64,000 nucleotides of DNA from Halichondria panicea (GCF_963675165.1 NC_087390.1:5321250-5385249); one strand, 5' to 3'; counted from the stretch's first letter, positions 1 through 12,539 are shown. Notes: generated from the letters alone by a model not told the origin. Program-made: numbers and translations.

Positions 1-1145
1 ACGGAAGCCTGTACAGGCCATTTGCTTCTATTCTAAAATTCCACTCTGAACTTCCATTCATGGAGTGCACATATAATTTTATAGTCTCAGTCTAGCCATT
101 CAATTATGGTCAAGAGTAGATAAGAGTATACTCTTAGACTATCTTCAGTGTTCTCCTATAACTGTCCAGTGGTGTATATAGAACCAGGCCCCACTTTATT
201 TAACACTATACATGCTTGCTTTTTACCCAAGCCAAAGAATCAAGCTTTTAATTGTATGCAAGTACACCAATAAATCTCAGAGCAGGCAAAATTAATATCT
301 TTTTTAGGCCCCTGCAGGTGCACTTGTGTGTGCACATGAGTATATCAGTTCCCTTTCTAAAGCCCTTTCTACTATCCATGCATGCTCTCTGCTGTCAATA
401 TGTTCGCATTTCAAATTTTCTAGCTATCTTCTAGTCTGTGTGATATTTCTAGTCTGTGCATGTGATATGAGATAGACACCTCTGGTATACAGCTGTTTGC
501 ATAGACCTTACAAAATACTAAATATTTCACTGCCATTACCACAAAACCACCATACAATGTTGCTATGCAAACAAAATAATAACTACATGTACATGTACTA
601 AATAAGGAGTGAGCAATAATGGCTTCTAGAACTATAGACTATGAAAACTCATTCTAGAACCAGTGAGGATTTGAAGTGAAAAATGATCTACCACCTGTAG
701 ATGGCTGACTCACTCACTGCGGCATACGGTTTTGACCAACAAGTATTAACATATTCCTCGTATAAGCAGCAGGCCTCTCCAAAACAATATTTTGTGATCT
801 GTCAGTGTTTGAGGTCCTTTACAGTACTTCGTACTATAACAGTTTCTTCAGCCTGAAACTTCTCCCACTGCTTTCCATACATGCAGTGGACAGATTAGTA
901 GGTATATATTATTATCTGCTGGTATGCAAGTCCCAGCCCATTCTATTTAATATCCTCACCATAATTTGTATGTGAGTTTCAATATCACCAAGAGTAGATA
1001 AGAGCATCTACTATTGATACAACCTTTATAGCGTCTAATTTTTTCACAGATTTAATAGCCATTTTTGTGAAAATAAAGAAGTATTTTGCAAGGTCTATGC
1101 AAACAGCTGTACATGTACCACAATAGCCAATCTTCAAAGAGAGAA
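1..1145. other. Non-coding, AT-rich flank
   Basis: No open frame here has family resemblance or splice structure. From about 970 the sequence starts to resemble the diverged repeat units that follow, for example the block around 1010-1140 that is echoed in reverse near 2800-2870 and 4300-4370. I see no gene. Confidence 0.5.
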
Positions 1146-1243
1146 GCATTATAAGTTTACACTGTGAGTAATTTCTGAGGGATGTTACCATAGCTATACC
1201 CTCTGTATTCACAGGAATTACACACAGTGCAAACTTATAATGC
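1146..1243. repeat. Palindromic ~100-bp element, copy 1
   Basis: A short inverted-repeat element. It starts GCATTATAAGTTT and ends with the reverse complement AAACTTATAATGC, and the arms continue inward through an ACTGTGNGTAATT block, so nearly the whole element can fold back. The same element recurs at 2687-2793, 4178-4284, 5738-5829 and 5996-6096, with half copies near 6145, 7375, 56985 and 57165. The size, inverted ends and copy number fit a MITE. No target duplication was identified, so the superfamily is unknown. Confidence 0.65.
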
Positions 1244-2686
1244 ATTTAGGCTTCTGTGGTTAAAGAATGCTTTCACAGGTGTCCTATATGACTGAGCTTA
1301 AGTTAATAAACCACAGAATGATGTATCTATATTATAGCAAGAGTGTATGAGAAGAGTGTCGAACTACCATGCCTCTTAGACTACACAAAACTGTGCACAC
1401 GCAAAGTAACATGACTCATGCACACGTGATGAAGTATTGTAGTAATCTTATAAGTATATAATGTTAACCGGGACGTTTTTAGGGGTACTCAGGCATTATG
1501 CTAATATATCATTCTGTGGTTTAACTAAGGGGCTCAGTCATGCATAGGATAGGACACCTGCATGTGATAGCTTTATTTAACCACAGAAGCCTAAATGGCT
1601 ACAGATAATCTTAAGTTTGCACTGTGTGTGTGAATTTTTTGGGTTTAACAGTCATAATTATAGGACCCCTAATAGCATTCTTTATAACTACTTTATGCAT
1701 GCATGTAGATCATGTATCAATGCATGTAAGTAATTATTGACCGTGATAAACCATGCAGTAAAAACACCCATCAGAATTAAATTACAGAGGAATGTTAAAT
1801 CATAAGCTCAGTTATATAGCTATAGGACACAGAGCATCACCTGTGATAGCATTTTTTATATAGGCCCTACATGATAAATTATATTAGCATAATTAGGAAT
1901 CATATAGACAATGTCTAATTTTGGTAAAGATCCTTACATAAAGTTTTGCATAACGACGTTCTCAGGGCAAAAAATGAAGGTGAATATTATGGATCAGTTC
2001 AACGCAACAAGAAAACACTGAGAATATAATATGTCTTGGGTCAGTTGCATTTGTGTGCTGTGTTTTTGTTCAGTTATAATTATTATGTAGGGATTTTTAT
2101 GTTGAGAACAATAGGCACATTAATTTTTTCAAGAATTAAATGGTGAAAAAAAGGATAATTTATCAGGGTCTGTTGTCCATGCACAGAAAAGTATTCAAGG
2201 AGAGAAGTATAATAAGTTTGCACTGTGTGTAATTCCTGTGAGATATAATTATATAGGCAGGGGTGCATGGGTCAGAGCAATTCCTGTGATATATACATGC
2301 ATGGGTCAGAGCAAGGGTAATAAACCATAGGATGATCAACCCGACCATTGTCTAGGATTTTTGTCCTATCAGTGTGCAATGAACAGCTCCATGAGCTACG
2401 ACTAGCTAGAATCAGATGTCATTGTTCAATTACCACACCCCTAAAAACATCATGCATGGTATTTACTATATAATTTTGACAATACTTCATCACTGTGAGT
2501 CATGTTACTTTGCATGTGTACAGTTTTTGTGTAGAAGTATCAGTAGTTGACACTATTCTCTTATGCACTCTTACCATACAGATACATCATTCTGTGGTTT
2601 ACTCAGTCATGCATGCATAGGACACCTGTGAAAGCATTCTTTAACCACAGAAGCCTAAATGGCTAGACATAATTCTAAAGAGATAA

Positions 2687-2793
2687 GCATTATAATTAAG
2701 TTTGCACTGCATGTGTGTAATTCCTGTGAATACAGAGGGATATAGCTATGGTAACTTCCCTCAGGAATTACTCCCAGTGCAAACTTATAATGC
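2687..2793. repeat. Palindromic ~100-bp element, copy 2
   Basis: Same inverted-repeat element as at 1146-1243, inside tandem unit 1. It has a small ATTA insertion near its left end, shared with the copy at 4178, as expected if the unit duplicated as a block. Confidence 0.6.
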
Positions 2794-4177
2794 TTCTCTC
2801 TTTGAAGATTGAAGATTATCTATTATGGTACATGTAGCTACAGCTGTTTGCATAAACCTTGCAAAATACTCACTGCATTCACAAAACCACAAAACCACCA
2901 TACATACACTGTTGCTATACAAAGAACATGACAATGTAGTCCTGAGCAATAATGGCTTCTAGAACTTATATAAGGGGAGTACTTCTTTATTTGCACAAAA
3001 ATGGCTATTAAAACTGTGAAAAAATTAGACCCTCAAAAAATACTGAACTTGTACTCAGGCATTATGCTAATACATCATTCTGTGGTTTAACTAAGGGGCT
3101 TAGTCATGCATATGATAGGACACCTGCATGTCTTTAATTTAAGTTTGCACTGTATGTTTGGTTTAAACTTGCCACAGTCATAATTATAGGACCCCTGATA
3201 GCATTCTTTATAACTACTTTATGCATGCATGTATAGATCATGTATCAATGCATGTAATTATTGACATAAGCCATGCAGTAAAAACACCCATCAGAATTGA
3301 ATTACAGAGGAATGTTAAATCAATTTAAGCTCAGTTATATAGCTATAGGACACAGAGGGTCATCTGTGATAGCTTATAATTATTCAGTAGCATAATTATT
3401 AGGAATCATAACGATGTGTCCAATTTTGGGTAAAGATCCTTACATAAAGTTTTGCATAACAACGTTCTCAGGACAAAAAATGGCTAAAGGTGAACATCAT
3501 ATATCAGTTCAAGGCAGCAAAATAACACTGAGAATATAATATGTCTTGGGTCAGTTGTGTGTGCTGTGTTTTTGTTCAGTTACAATTATTATGTAGGGAA
3601 ATAATCCGTACTAGGCACATTTTTCAAGAATGAATAATGGGTGAAAAAAAGGATAATTTATCAGGGCCTATTTTCCATGCACAGAAAAGTATTCAAGGAG
3701 AGAAGTATAATAAGTTTGCACTGTGTGTAATTCCTGTGAGATATAAGGCAGGGGTGCATGGGTCAGAGCAATTCCTGTGATATATACATGCATGGGTCAG
3801 AGCAAGGGTAATAAACCATAGGATGATCAACCCGACCATTGTCTAGGATTTTTGTCCTATCAGTGTGCAATGAACAGCTCCATGAGCTACGACTAGCTAG
3901 AATCAGATGTCATTGTTCAATTACCACACCCCTAAAAACATCATGCATGGTATTTACTATATAATTTTGACAATACTTCATCACTGTGAGTCATGTTACT
4001 TTGCATGTGTACAGTTTTTGTGTAGAAGTATCAGTAGTTGACACTCTTCTCTTATGCACTCTTACCTTACAGATACATCATTCTGTGGTTTACTCAGTCA
4101 TGCATGCATAGGACACCTGTGAAAGCATTCTTTAACCACAGAAGCCTAAATGGCTAGACATAATTCTATAGAGATAG

Positions 4178-4284
4178 GCATTATAATTAAGTTTGCACTG
4201 CATGTGTGTAATTCCTGTGAATACAGAGGGATATAGCTATGGTAACTTCCCTCAGGAATTACTCCCAGTGCAAACTTATAATGC
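4178..4284. repeat. Palindromic ~100-bp element, copy 3
   Basis: Counterpart of the 2687-2793 copy in tandem unit 2, about 1491 bp downstream and nearly identical. Confidence 0.6.
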
Positions 4285-5737
4285 TTCTCTCTTTGAAGAT
4301 TGAAGATTATCTATTATGGTACATGTAGCTACAGCTGTTTGCATAAACCTTGCAAAATACTCACTGCATTCACAAAACCACAAAACCACCATACATACAC
4401 TGTTGCTATACAAAGAACATGACAATGTAGTCCTGAGCAATAATGGCTTCTAGAACTTATATAAGGGAGTGCTTCTTTATTTGCACAAAAATGGCTATTA
4501 AAACTGTGAAAAAATTAGACCCTCAAAAAATATTGAACTTGTACTCAGGCATTAATTATGCTAATACATCATTCTGTGGTTTAACTAAGGGCCGGGCTTA
4601 GTCATGCATATGATAGAACACCTGCAATGTCTTTAATTTAAGTTTGCACTGTATGTTTGGTTTAAACTTGCCACAGTCATAATTATAGGACCCCTGATAG
4701 CATTCTTTATAACTACTTTATGCATGCATGTATAGATCATGTATCAATGCGTGTAATTATTGACATAAGCCATGCAGTAAAAACACCCATCAGAATTGAA
4801 TTACAGAGGAATGTTAAATCAATTTAAGCTCAGTTATATAGCTATAGGACACAGAGGGTCATCTGTGATAGCTTATAATTATTCAGTAGCAATTAGGAAT
4901 CATAACGATGTGTCCAATTTTGGGTAAAGATCCTTACATAAAGTTTTGCATAACAACGTTCTCAGGACAAAAAATGGCTAAAGGTGAACATCATAATTAT
5001 ATCAGTTCAAGGCAGACTGAGAATATAATATGTCTTGGGTCAGTTGTGTGTGCTGTGTTTTTGTTCAGTTATAATTATTATGTAGGGAAATAATCCGTAC
5101 TAAGCACATTTTTCAAGAATGAATAATGGGTGAAAAAAAGGATAATTTATCAGGGCCTATTTTCCATGCACAGAAAAGTATTCAAGGAGAGAAGTATAAT
5201 AAGTTTGCACTGTGTGTAATTCCTGTGAGATATAATTATATAGGCAGGGGTGCATGGGTCAGAGCAATTCCTGTGATATATACATGCATGGGTCAGAGTT
5301 GAGGGTAATAAACCATAGGATAATCAACCCGACCATTGTCTAGGATTTTTGTGAAGAGGATCGAGATCGTCTCCTATCAGTGTGCAATGAGCAGCTCTAT
5401 GAGCTCTGAACATTGAACGGGAACGACTAGCTAGAATCTGATGTCATTGTTCAATTACCACACTCCTATAAAAACATCACGGTTAATATTTACTATATAA
5501 TTATGAGCATACTTCATCACGTGTGAGTCATGTTACTTTGCGTGTGCACAGTTTTTGTGTAGAGGTATCGGTAGTTGACACTCTTCTCTTAAATTCTTAT
5601 GCACTCTTACCATAATAATTATAGATACATCATTCTGTGGTTTATTAATTTAAGCTCAGTCATAGGACACCTGCATGTGAAAGCATTCTTACTGAACCCA
5701 GAACCCTAAATGGCTAAAGATACTCTAAAAGAGAGAA

Positions 5738-5829
5738 GCATTAATTATAAGTTTGCACTGTGTGTAATTACAGAGGGATAGCTATGGTAATATCCCTCAG
5801 GAATTACTCCCAGTGAAAACTTATAATGC
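5738..5829. repeat. Palindromic ~100-bp element, copy 4
   Basis: Same termini as copy 1, in the diverged third unit. A further, cleaner copy follows within 170 bp at 5996-6096. Confidence 0.55.
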
Positions 5830-5995
5830 TTGATTCTCTCCTTGAAAATTGAAGATGCCATATAGATACATCTTTCTGTGGTTAATTAACTAAACTTCTC
5901 TCTTTGAAGATTGAAGATGCCATGCATCATTCTAACCATGCACAGTGACACTGTGACAGAAGCCTAAATGGCTAGAGATAATCTAAAAGAGAGAA

Positions 5996-6096
5996 GCATT
6001 ATAAGTTTGCGCTGTGTGTAATTCCTGCATGTGAATACAGAGGGATAGCTATGGTAACATCCCTCAGGAATTACTCACAGTGCAAACTTATAATGC
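5996..6096. repeat. Palindromic ~100-bp element, copy 5
   Basis: Starts GCATTATAAGTTTGC and ends GCAAACTTATAATGC, a near-perfect 15-bp terminal inverted repeat extended inward by GTAATTCCTG/CAGGAATTAC. This is the cleanest copy in the window. Confidence 0.65.
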
Positions 6097-6430
6097 TTCT
6101 CAGATTGAAGATTTATCTATTATTGTACATGTACCTTTAATTGAAGAGAGAAGCATTTAAGTTTGCACTGTGTGTAATTCCTGAGGGATGTTACAATTCT
6201 GTGGTGTAGTATTTGCCACAGTATAGTCATTATCATAGGCACAGTGTTCAAGGAGGTTTGCATTGACAATGAGTGTGTAATTTCTTTTACTTAGCCTCAT
6301 TCCTCATGAGTGAATCTATAATACATATAGCTAGGTAAACATCTATCAGATTGAATATACGTGCAGAGAGATGTTAAACCATAGAAGAGCCTGATATAAT
6401 ACATATTATTATTAACCTATAAGGTCATAA

Positions 6431-6862
6431 CAAGAGTGCATAAGAAGAGAAGAGTGTTGAACTACTAATACTTCTACACAAACACTGTGCACAAAGTAAC
6501 GTGACATCCTGTCAATTGCACGTAAGCAACTCGCATGCAATTAATGACGTTTGCGCATAATTACTCAACGCACAGAAGTTGGTAAAGAGTGCAAGTAAAG
6601 AGGATCAATTCGACTATTATTTCTATTTAGATGATTTTTGTGATGAGATCGTCTCCTATCAGTGTGCAGTGAGCAGCTTCATAAGCTCTGAATGCGAACA
6701 ACTACCTAGAATTGTTCGATTACCACGCCCCTAAAAACATCATGGTTAACATTTACTAGGAGATTACTAGTAAATTTAAAATACTTTATCACGCGCGAGT
6801 CATGATACTTTGTGCACATGCAGTGTTTGTGTAGAAGTATCAGTAGTTGACACTCTTCTCAC
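6431..6862. repeat. ~430-bp element with ~70-bp inverted ends
   Basis: The left end (from AAGAGTGCATAAGAAGAG) and the right end (to AGTTGACACTCTTCTC) are inverted copies over about 70 bp, including TACTTCTACACAAACACTG and its complement. The interior contains CCCCTAAAAACATCATGG. An inverted, end-truncated copy lies at 29766-30135 and half copies sit in the tandem units (about 2320-2570, 3810-4060, 5310-5590). It has no coding capacity, so it is a non-autonomous inverted-repeat element. Confidence 0.6.
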
Positions 6863-7084
6863 TCCTGTCAATTGCACATGCAGCGTCACCTGTGATGTAC
6901 ACTGAGTATTAGGCCCTAACCCCTATGCTCTATGAGTCACTTCTTGCTGCAAATGAATCTTGGAGCTTTGTTAACTGCTTCTTTAGCTCATACAAGCTTT
7001 GAAAAGGCTGTAGGAACAAGCTACAGCTATAGGTTTTCACGATTGTGCAAAATAATGCTATCTCAGCAATAATTTTCACTGTGT

Positions 7085-7284
7085 GTCTGGGAGGTTATTT
7101 TTCATTGCTAAAGCTTGTTGGGGACTAGAAAACTGCTCGTTGTACGGAGTAGAGAGGTGGTCGCTCCTGAGAGGTTGCTTTACATTGAAGTCATTGTAGT
7201 TTCAATCCGGACCTGAGCTCTTGGCCGTTGTATAGTGTGTGGTTGCTGTTTGGAGGTGGTCGTTAATGGAGGTTCCACTGTACA
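7085..7284. repeat. Dispersed repeat ending GGAGGTTCCACTG
   Basis: This block ends with GGAGGTTCCACTGTA. Its interior (AATCCGGACCTGAGCTC, GACTTCAATGTAAAGC in complement) recurs in reverse at about 14290-14400. The CAGTGGAACCTC terminus is also seen at 10210 and 61600 and is reminiscent of pogo/Tigger mariner ends. That assignment is an inference from the terminal bases only. Confidence 0.4.
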
Positions 7285-8634
7285 TCATTCTATGGTTTAT
7301 CAGACTATTTATCAGTCATTAAAACACCTGTGCATGAAAGCATTTTTTAACCACAGAAAAGCCTAAATAGCTAAAGTTTGCACTGTTGTGAATACAGCCT
7401 GAGATATGTTAATTAAACCATTAACTTGCCAACATGCACATGCATGCAACCACAGAGAAAATGGCCAAAGAGAAAATTATAAAAAATTGACAATGAGTGT
7501 GTGTAATTCCTTAGCCTCGATTCCAGGCTATAATTATAGTTATAACTACAGGGTTTTGCAAAATCTTTGAAATTGAGGGTGTAGAGCGTTCCTTATACAG
7601 TGCCTTCAGCTTTGAGAGTAACCACAATAGTGTGAGTAGTTGTACTTAAAATTAGAACATTTCTAAGAAATTGTGCTGATACCATTGTATAGGTGAATGA
7701 ATAAGCGGCAGCATTATTCAAAAATATTTCCTCAAAAGTTGTTGTAGTGGGAAATCGTTTTAGGTGAAAATGGGGGTGATCGTAAAAAAAATATGTGTAA
7801 CATCAAATATCTCCGTTCTGGACACATTTTTTGTATCAAAAGATAGAAAATTTATTAAGTGCAAAACAATTAGACCTTAGACGACAAATTTGCTTGAGTT
7901 CCATCGCTAAGCGAAAAGGCACCCAAAATACCCAGTACGTGTACTTATGTAAGCTATACGTAACCATGAATATGTTAGGTTAACTATTCAGAAATTTTGT
8001 GCCAAAGTTCCAAACCTTAGCCGAAAACGATTGGTCTTTTCCATCGCTAAGCGATTGTCCACTATAGAAAAATATTGCTGTTATATAAACCACCACATAC
8101 CCACCACCTTTGGTTGCCATGGAAATCTTTTTGGGTATGTTTTAGATAATTTGTTCACCAACACAATGGTATCATCATATTTACTTAGAAATGTTCCAAC
8201 CCCAAAATATTTACATTTATGCACCAATACGCACCAAATTGCGTTTATTTACCTCTAAGCAGAATGCACTGTGTGGATATCTAATGTTTACCACATTATG
8301 GTTGTCATAAACAATTGTGGTGAAATGCCTTAGGAAGCAAAATACAAAACAAAATGGCTTTAAAAACTGACCAAGGCATTATTTGGGATATAAGATGGAG
8401 AATAGTGCATCAGACAGAGCTGCTTGGATAAAACAAAGACTATAGTATTGCTGAGAATCTAGTTGATCCATTATTGACTAACAACTTTATGGTTGACCAT
8501 AATCCATCATTGACCAACAACTTTATGGTTGACCACAGATAACCATAATTTTATAAAGAACGCTCAACGCAAAACGCTTTTTTGTGGATATCTATAAGTT
8601 ATTGCTAAGATTCTGCAAAACCCTGTATATACAT
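7285..8634. other. Non-coding stretch
   Basis: No supported gene. It holds a half copy of the palindromic ~100-bp element near 7375, and a local duplication near 8462-8540 in which the phrase ACCAACAACTTTATGGTTGACC appears twice. Confidence 0.45.
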
Positions 8635-8643
8635 GTATAGTGC

Positions 8644-8749
8644 TAGCCTCGATCCCAGGCCGAGTTTTTGCTTTTATAACGGTTAGGCAAACAACTAGTT
8701 GTTCGCCTAACCGTTATAAAAGCGAAAACTCGGCCTGGGATCGAGGCTA
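8644..8749. mobile_element. TAGCCTCGAT foldback MITE with 9-bp TSD
   Basis: An almost perfect palindrome of 106 bp. The left arm begins TAGCCTCGATCCCAGGCCGA and the right arm ends with its complement; the arms meet at an AACAACTAGTTGTT centre. The 9 bp on the left (GTATAGTGC, 8635-8643) are repeated exactly on the right (8750-8758), a clean target-site duplication. Nine-base duplications are typical of Mutator/MuDR-like DNA transposons, so this is probably a non-autonomous member of that superfamily. The termini and duplication are seen directly; the superfamily is inferred. Confidence 0.85.
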
Positions 8750-8937
8750 GTATAGTGCATGTAAATATCTAATGCATGCATGTATAATTATTATACAAAC
8801 ACCCATCAGAATTGTCATTGAATAGAGAGGGATGTTAAACCTTTTGTATAGCTTATAGTCATAGGACACAGCGTCACCTGTGATAGCTATGAATTGAGAC
8901 TCAGAGATAATTATTAAACTTTACAGGAAGTCAATAT

Positions 8938-9003
8938 ACTAGTCTCGCGGGCCAACAATCTGATACTACAATCTGATTGTGGAGTATGGCCCGCGAGACT
9001 AAT
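8938..9003. repeat. Small foldback, TAGTCTCGCGGGCC ends
   Basis: Ends TAGTCTCGCGGGCCA and TGGCCCGCGAGACTA form a perfect 15-bp inverted repeat around a ~30-bp loop. A cousin lies at 52350-52388 and a decayed one near 42142. The TAGNCTCG start resembles the TAGCCTCGAT family, but no target duplication was visible here. It sits about 150 bp upstream of the start codon at 9153. Confidence 0.55.
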
Positions 9004-9152
9004 AAGCAAATTATTGTTGATTCAGCAAAGCAAATGTTGAGAGTGGGCAATGCGCAGTAGTCTATTATATATTCTGCACTCTTTCTCATTCGGTCTACTG
9101 AATACTGATTATCTCTCTTCAACATATTTGCCTCTACCAGCTGTTATCTACC

Positions 9153-11908
9153 ATGGGAGACCGAGAAGGTAAGACTTTAAGTGTTAATGTCACCTAATGA
9201 GATGTGTATTCACTGATGCAGACATGCTAGCCCAGATGAAGGTGCACAATGACAAGTTTATGGTAGCTTTTGCAAACAATGATCCTGATTCAATTGGACC
9301 ACTCTACACCACTGACTGCAAAGTAATGCCTTCTGGGCAAGATGTCATTGAAGGAAGAGAAGGTGAATCTATTGACAGTTTCTGCATAATGCAGTTAGAA
9401 CTAGGCCCTGATAAATTATGCTCGGAATAATTTTAGCATAATAGGTGTCTAAAGTGGGAATAATAGGCATCAATGTTTTAATAAAGATCATTACGATGTT
9501 TTCATGGCAAAAAAATGGCTGAAGGTAAATATTTAATCAGCCGCCCTTTTAGGAATGCCTAATTATGGATAAGTTCAATTTAGCGAGATAATTAACACGC
9601 TTGAGTCAGTTGTGTGTTGTGTTTATTTCTACGTCTTAATTTTGTTATGTCACACTTTTTGGGAAAAATCAGAGAATAATCGGATTTTTTATGAGAATAA
9701 TAGGCATATTTTTCAAGAATTAAAGAACAGAATAATGGGTGAAAAAAAGCATAATTTATCAGGCAGGGCCTAGTTTTCTCAGGCTAAAATAGTAAGCGGA
9801 TTGAGGCATTTGATAAATATTAATGATAATGATATTCATAAAATTTTAATTAAAAACAAACCCCCAACTTCCTCAATAAGCGGAAGTGCATAACTTAAAC
9901 TAGTCATAATTATATTCATGACAAAAAACTATACAAATGTATCCTTTACTTTTCTTTTAGTGCCTCTAATTTGAGGTCACATGATATTTAACTTTTTTGT
10001 TGTAAAGCTGCCAATTTCCAAGCGCGAGGGCCTGAGAAACTACAAATTGACTTTTGCATGGCCTAACGGACACCTTTAATGTTTTGGCCTTTTAATACAT
10101 GTACAGAGGTGGCCTTTGTTGAGGGGTTGTTTTGTACACAAACTGATCTGGGTCTGGCCGTTATATATAGGAGTTGGCCTTTATTCGGAGGTGCATGGCT
10201 GTTAACAGGGGTTCCATTCCACTGTATAATATAAAAATGGTTGCCAAAAATGCAGTGCAAGCATCTGGCTACAATATATCTTTATATAATATCTTTAATG
10301 GCTGCAGGTTGTGTTGGATACTTTGGCTCTCTGATGAAGGATTTGGGTGTGCGCAAGTGTGTTGTAATTGTTGATGAAGTCGGCCCCTGTGGGGAAACTG
10401 CATACGAGAGGACTCACTTCCAGATGTACAAGAGTGATGGATCTCAAGTTGTTGATGGAAAGTAAGAATGAAATGTTAATTACAATCGACTCCTGTATTT
10501 CTGTGAAACCTACCTATATTATTCTCGTAAATGTCCATAATTATAACTCCGTAAACTAGAGCACTAAAGTGCAAACCCTCGGCTGGTGACATGATTATAA
10601 AGAAACCAGAAGACTGATATAATGCAGTGCATATAGTAATGTTGTTATATCATCATCATGCATGACTTGCACAGCAACTCAGGAGCAATAAAGACTAGAG
10701 GCATGCTGAAACATTTGAGAACAGGTAGTAGATATATGCACTGTGGATTAGGATCACAGCAAAGAAGCCTGGAGTCTCAGAGAAGTATGGCTCCAGGTCC
10801 TGCATGGATCCCAGTCAGCTAAAGCAAGCTTTCTACTTTAGTGACCCTGTTCCATTGTTCCTGGTATATACAGCTTTCTACTTTAGTGACCCTGTTCCAT
10901 TGTTTCTGGACCTGATACAGGATCACTTCAGTTATAAGTAACGCATGTGCAAGTTCTGTTCAAGCTACATTTTGCTCGCTTTTATTAGACAACGAAGCTT
11001 TAACATCGAAAGCTGCCACTATTAGAAGTACTGACTTGTTGTGTGGAGGCTACCCATGCTGTAAACGCAGTGCTAGAGCATCCAGGTAAGCAGACCCAGT
11101 CACAAGCTTCTTAGCTTTTGCTCGTTTTTATTTGACAACAAAGGTTTAACATGAAATTCTGCCACTATTAAAACTAATAACTTGTTGTATGAAGGCTATC
11201 CACATGCATGCTGTAAACGCAGTGCTGTGGCATCCAGGTGAGTAGATTCACCTGTCACAAACAAACCAAACAACTACTATAACCCGTGGCCGCCCACACG
11301 CCTCAGGTTAATAACACTGCCCACTTGTTTATGTCTGTATACTGAATTCCATATCCAGCCTCTGATACGAAGCCAGATGAGTACGTAACGGTGCATGCCT
11401 TCTTCTCTGTATACGCCCTTGGTATACCAGTGGCGTAGGAAGATTTTTTGCAAGGGGGGGCTCATAGTAGTCTGGCCACGCCCTCCCCAACTTCGTATTC
11501 TTGCAAAGACTGAAAGAGGCTGGAATTCGATACTAGGCTCATATCAATCATTATCTCTGTGGTAGATCTATCACTTTGCACTTTAGATTTTTGAAACCTA
11601 GCCCATCATTGAAATAATCACGTAATTTACAGTTTAATAGCTAGCTGGCTGCAGCCAGCATGCTGTAGCTAAGTAACTCAACAGTTCAAGCTAAACATTG
11701 CTCTCCAACAAGGGGGGCTCCAGCTCCTGGAGCCACCCCACTTCCTATGCCACTGTATACAACCCACAGTGATTGCCATGAATATAACAAAATAAACTAT
11801 TATTGTTCTGCACCACTGCATACACTATTTTGTAGGTATGTTGTAATTTGGAAGAAGGTTGAAGGAAAATGGATGTACTACATTGACATCATGAACTCCA
11901 ACAACTGA
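9153..11908 (+). CDS. DUF4440/SnoaL-like (NTF2-fold) protein, copy 1
   Basis: Four exons: 9153-9168, 9222-9362, 10308-10461 and 11836-11908, all with GT-AG borders and consistent phases (1,1,2), giving 127 residues ending in TGA. The protein has the order seen in DUF4440/SgcJ-like NTF2-fold proteins: an N-terminal helix with KFMVAFANND, then LYTTDCKVMP, then DVIEGREG, a central GDTAYE-like strand (here GETAYERTHFQMY), and the C-terminal strand pair GKYVVIWKKVEGKW followed by DIMNSNN. Such small single-domain proteins are cytosolic and often of unknown substrate; no catalytic residue can be named. There is no signal peptide. The start is chosen because the first 16 bases are identical in the second copy at 57424 and splice in frame. 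Intron 1 is only 53 bp. Introns 2 and 3 are expanded by repeats (9412-9773, 10970-11255, 11428-11755). It lacks one Asp codon in exon 3 relative to the paralog. Confidence 0.85.
9412..9773. mobile_element. MITE with GGCCCTGATAAATTATGC ends, in intron 2
   Basis: The left end GGCCCTGATAAATTATGC is mirrored at the right end by GCATAATTTATCAGG(CAG)GGCC, with TA on both sides, consistent with a TA target. It contains an AAAAAATGGCTGAAGGT core shared with the copy at 58216-58472 and with blocks in the 5' tandem array. It begins 49 bp after exon 2 of the DUF4440 gene. The related copy lies in intron 3, not intron 2, of the paralog, so the two insertions are independent. Confidence 0.6.
10970..11255 (+). 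repeat. Tandem duplication (~146 bp x2) in intron 3
   Basis: Two diverged head-to-tail copies share TTTTGCTCG(C/T)TTTTAT, CTGCCACTATTA and CTGTAAACGCAGTGCT...GCATCCAGGT. Just upstream, at 10829-10909, a 41-bp phrase (CTTTCTACTTTAGTGACCC and onward) is also duplicated in tandem. No reading frame is maintained. Confidence 0.6.
11428..11755. mobile_element. hAT-like MITE, TSD TATAC
   Basis: The left end CAGTGGCGTAGGAAG is matched by CTTCCTATGCCACTG at the right, a 15-bp terminal inverted repeat with one mismatch. TATAC flanks both sides (11423-11427 and 11756-11760), a 5-bp target duplication. Similar elements with 5-bp duplications are at 16214-16858, 42332-42490 and 60695-60894. CAGTGGCG ends with 5-bp duplications are reported for the hAT5 group; Transib also makes 5-bp duplications but with different ends. 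It lies in intron 3 of the DUF4440 gene. Confidence 0.8.
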
Positions 11909-12275
11909 TAAGCTACGTACTGTCAAGAGAATGTACAGTGTGTACTGTGGCTATACTGTATAGTGGCTATTATTAATGAAATTTGATCATACTTGTTCTC
12001 ATGTTACATTACATAATTATATAGAAAATTTATTAATCAGTTAAACCATTAAACATGGTATGTTGTACAGTACAAGGCTCATGTATTGGCCTGACCACTT
12101 TTGTAGCTGGGTAGGTAATGGTCGTCATTCTTGAAATTGCATGATTCTGGTAATGCCATTACTAGCCTCGATCCCAGGCCGATCCGTCTCTAATTGAACG
12201 CTAGGTCGCCTCCTTGGCCTGGTATTGATTGTATCTGGGCGTGACCGGAAACTGGTAAGTATCAGCTATGTTATA

Positions 12276-12388
12276 GTTAGAACATGGGCATGAGGTATCT
12301 ATGTGTTATAGTGTCCCAAAGCTCGAGGGCTTTAGCCCGAGGGATGAGGGACACTATAACCATAGATACCGAATGCACATGTTCTAAC
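12276..12388. repeat. Foldback element with ~40-bp arms
   Basis: The left arm starts GTTAGAACATGGGCATGAGG and the right arm ends GCACATGTTCTAAC; both contain a GTGTTATAGTGTCCC or complementary block. The loop carries CTCGAGGGCTTTAGCCCGAG, itself a small hairpin. Architecture, including a CTCG-rich central hairpin, is like the foldback at 63368-63503. No target duplication was seen. Confidence 0.6.
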
Positions 12389-12539
12389 TGATTTAGATCC
12401 CAAAACCTATTGGCTACTAGAAATGCACTAGCTTAGCAACAGTCAACCTATAATAAACAGCCAACCTAGCAACTACATCATTATTCTTTTGAAAACTAAT
12501 ATCTAAAGTTGGCATCTCTGTGTCTCTACTAAATCTGTG

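Larger units (their letters stand above)
1490..6130 (+). repeat. Tandem array of ~1.5-kb units
   Basis: Two near-identical units (about 2100-3597 and 3598-5087) lie head to tail, flanked by diverged partial units. An anchor, the block TCCATGCACAGAAAAG, falls at about 2176, 3674 and 5163, giving periods of about 1498 and 1489 bp. Each unit carries the same nested small elements in the same order. These are a block similar to the 9412-9773 element (its AAAAAATGGCTAAAGGTGAA-like core and ATAATTTATCAGGGCC end), a half copy of the 6431-6862 element, and the palindromic ~100-bp element. The array therefore grew by segmental tandem duplication after those insertions. No coding potential was found. 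Confidence 0.75.
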
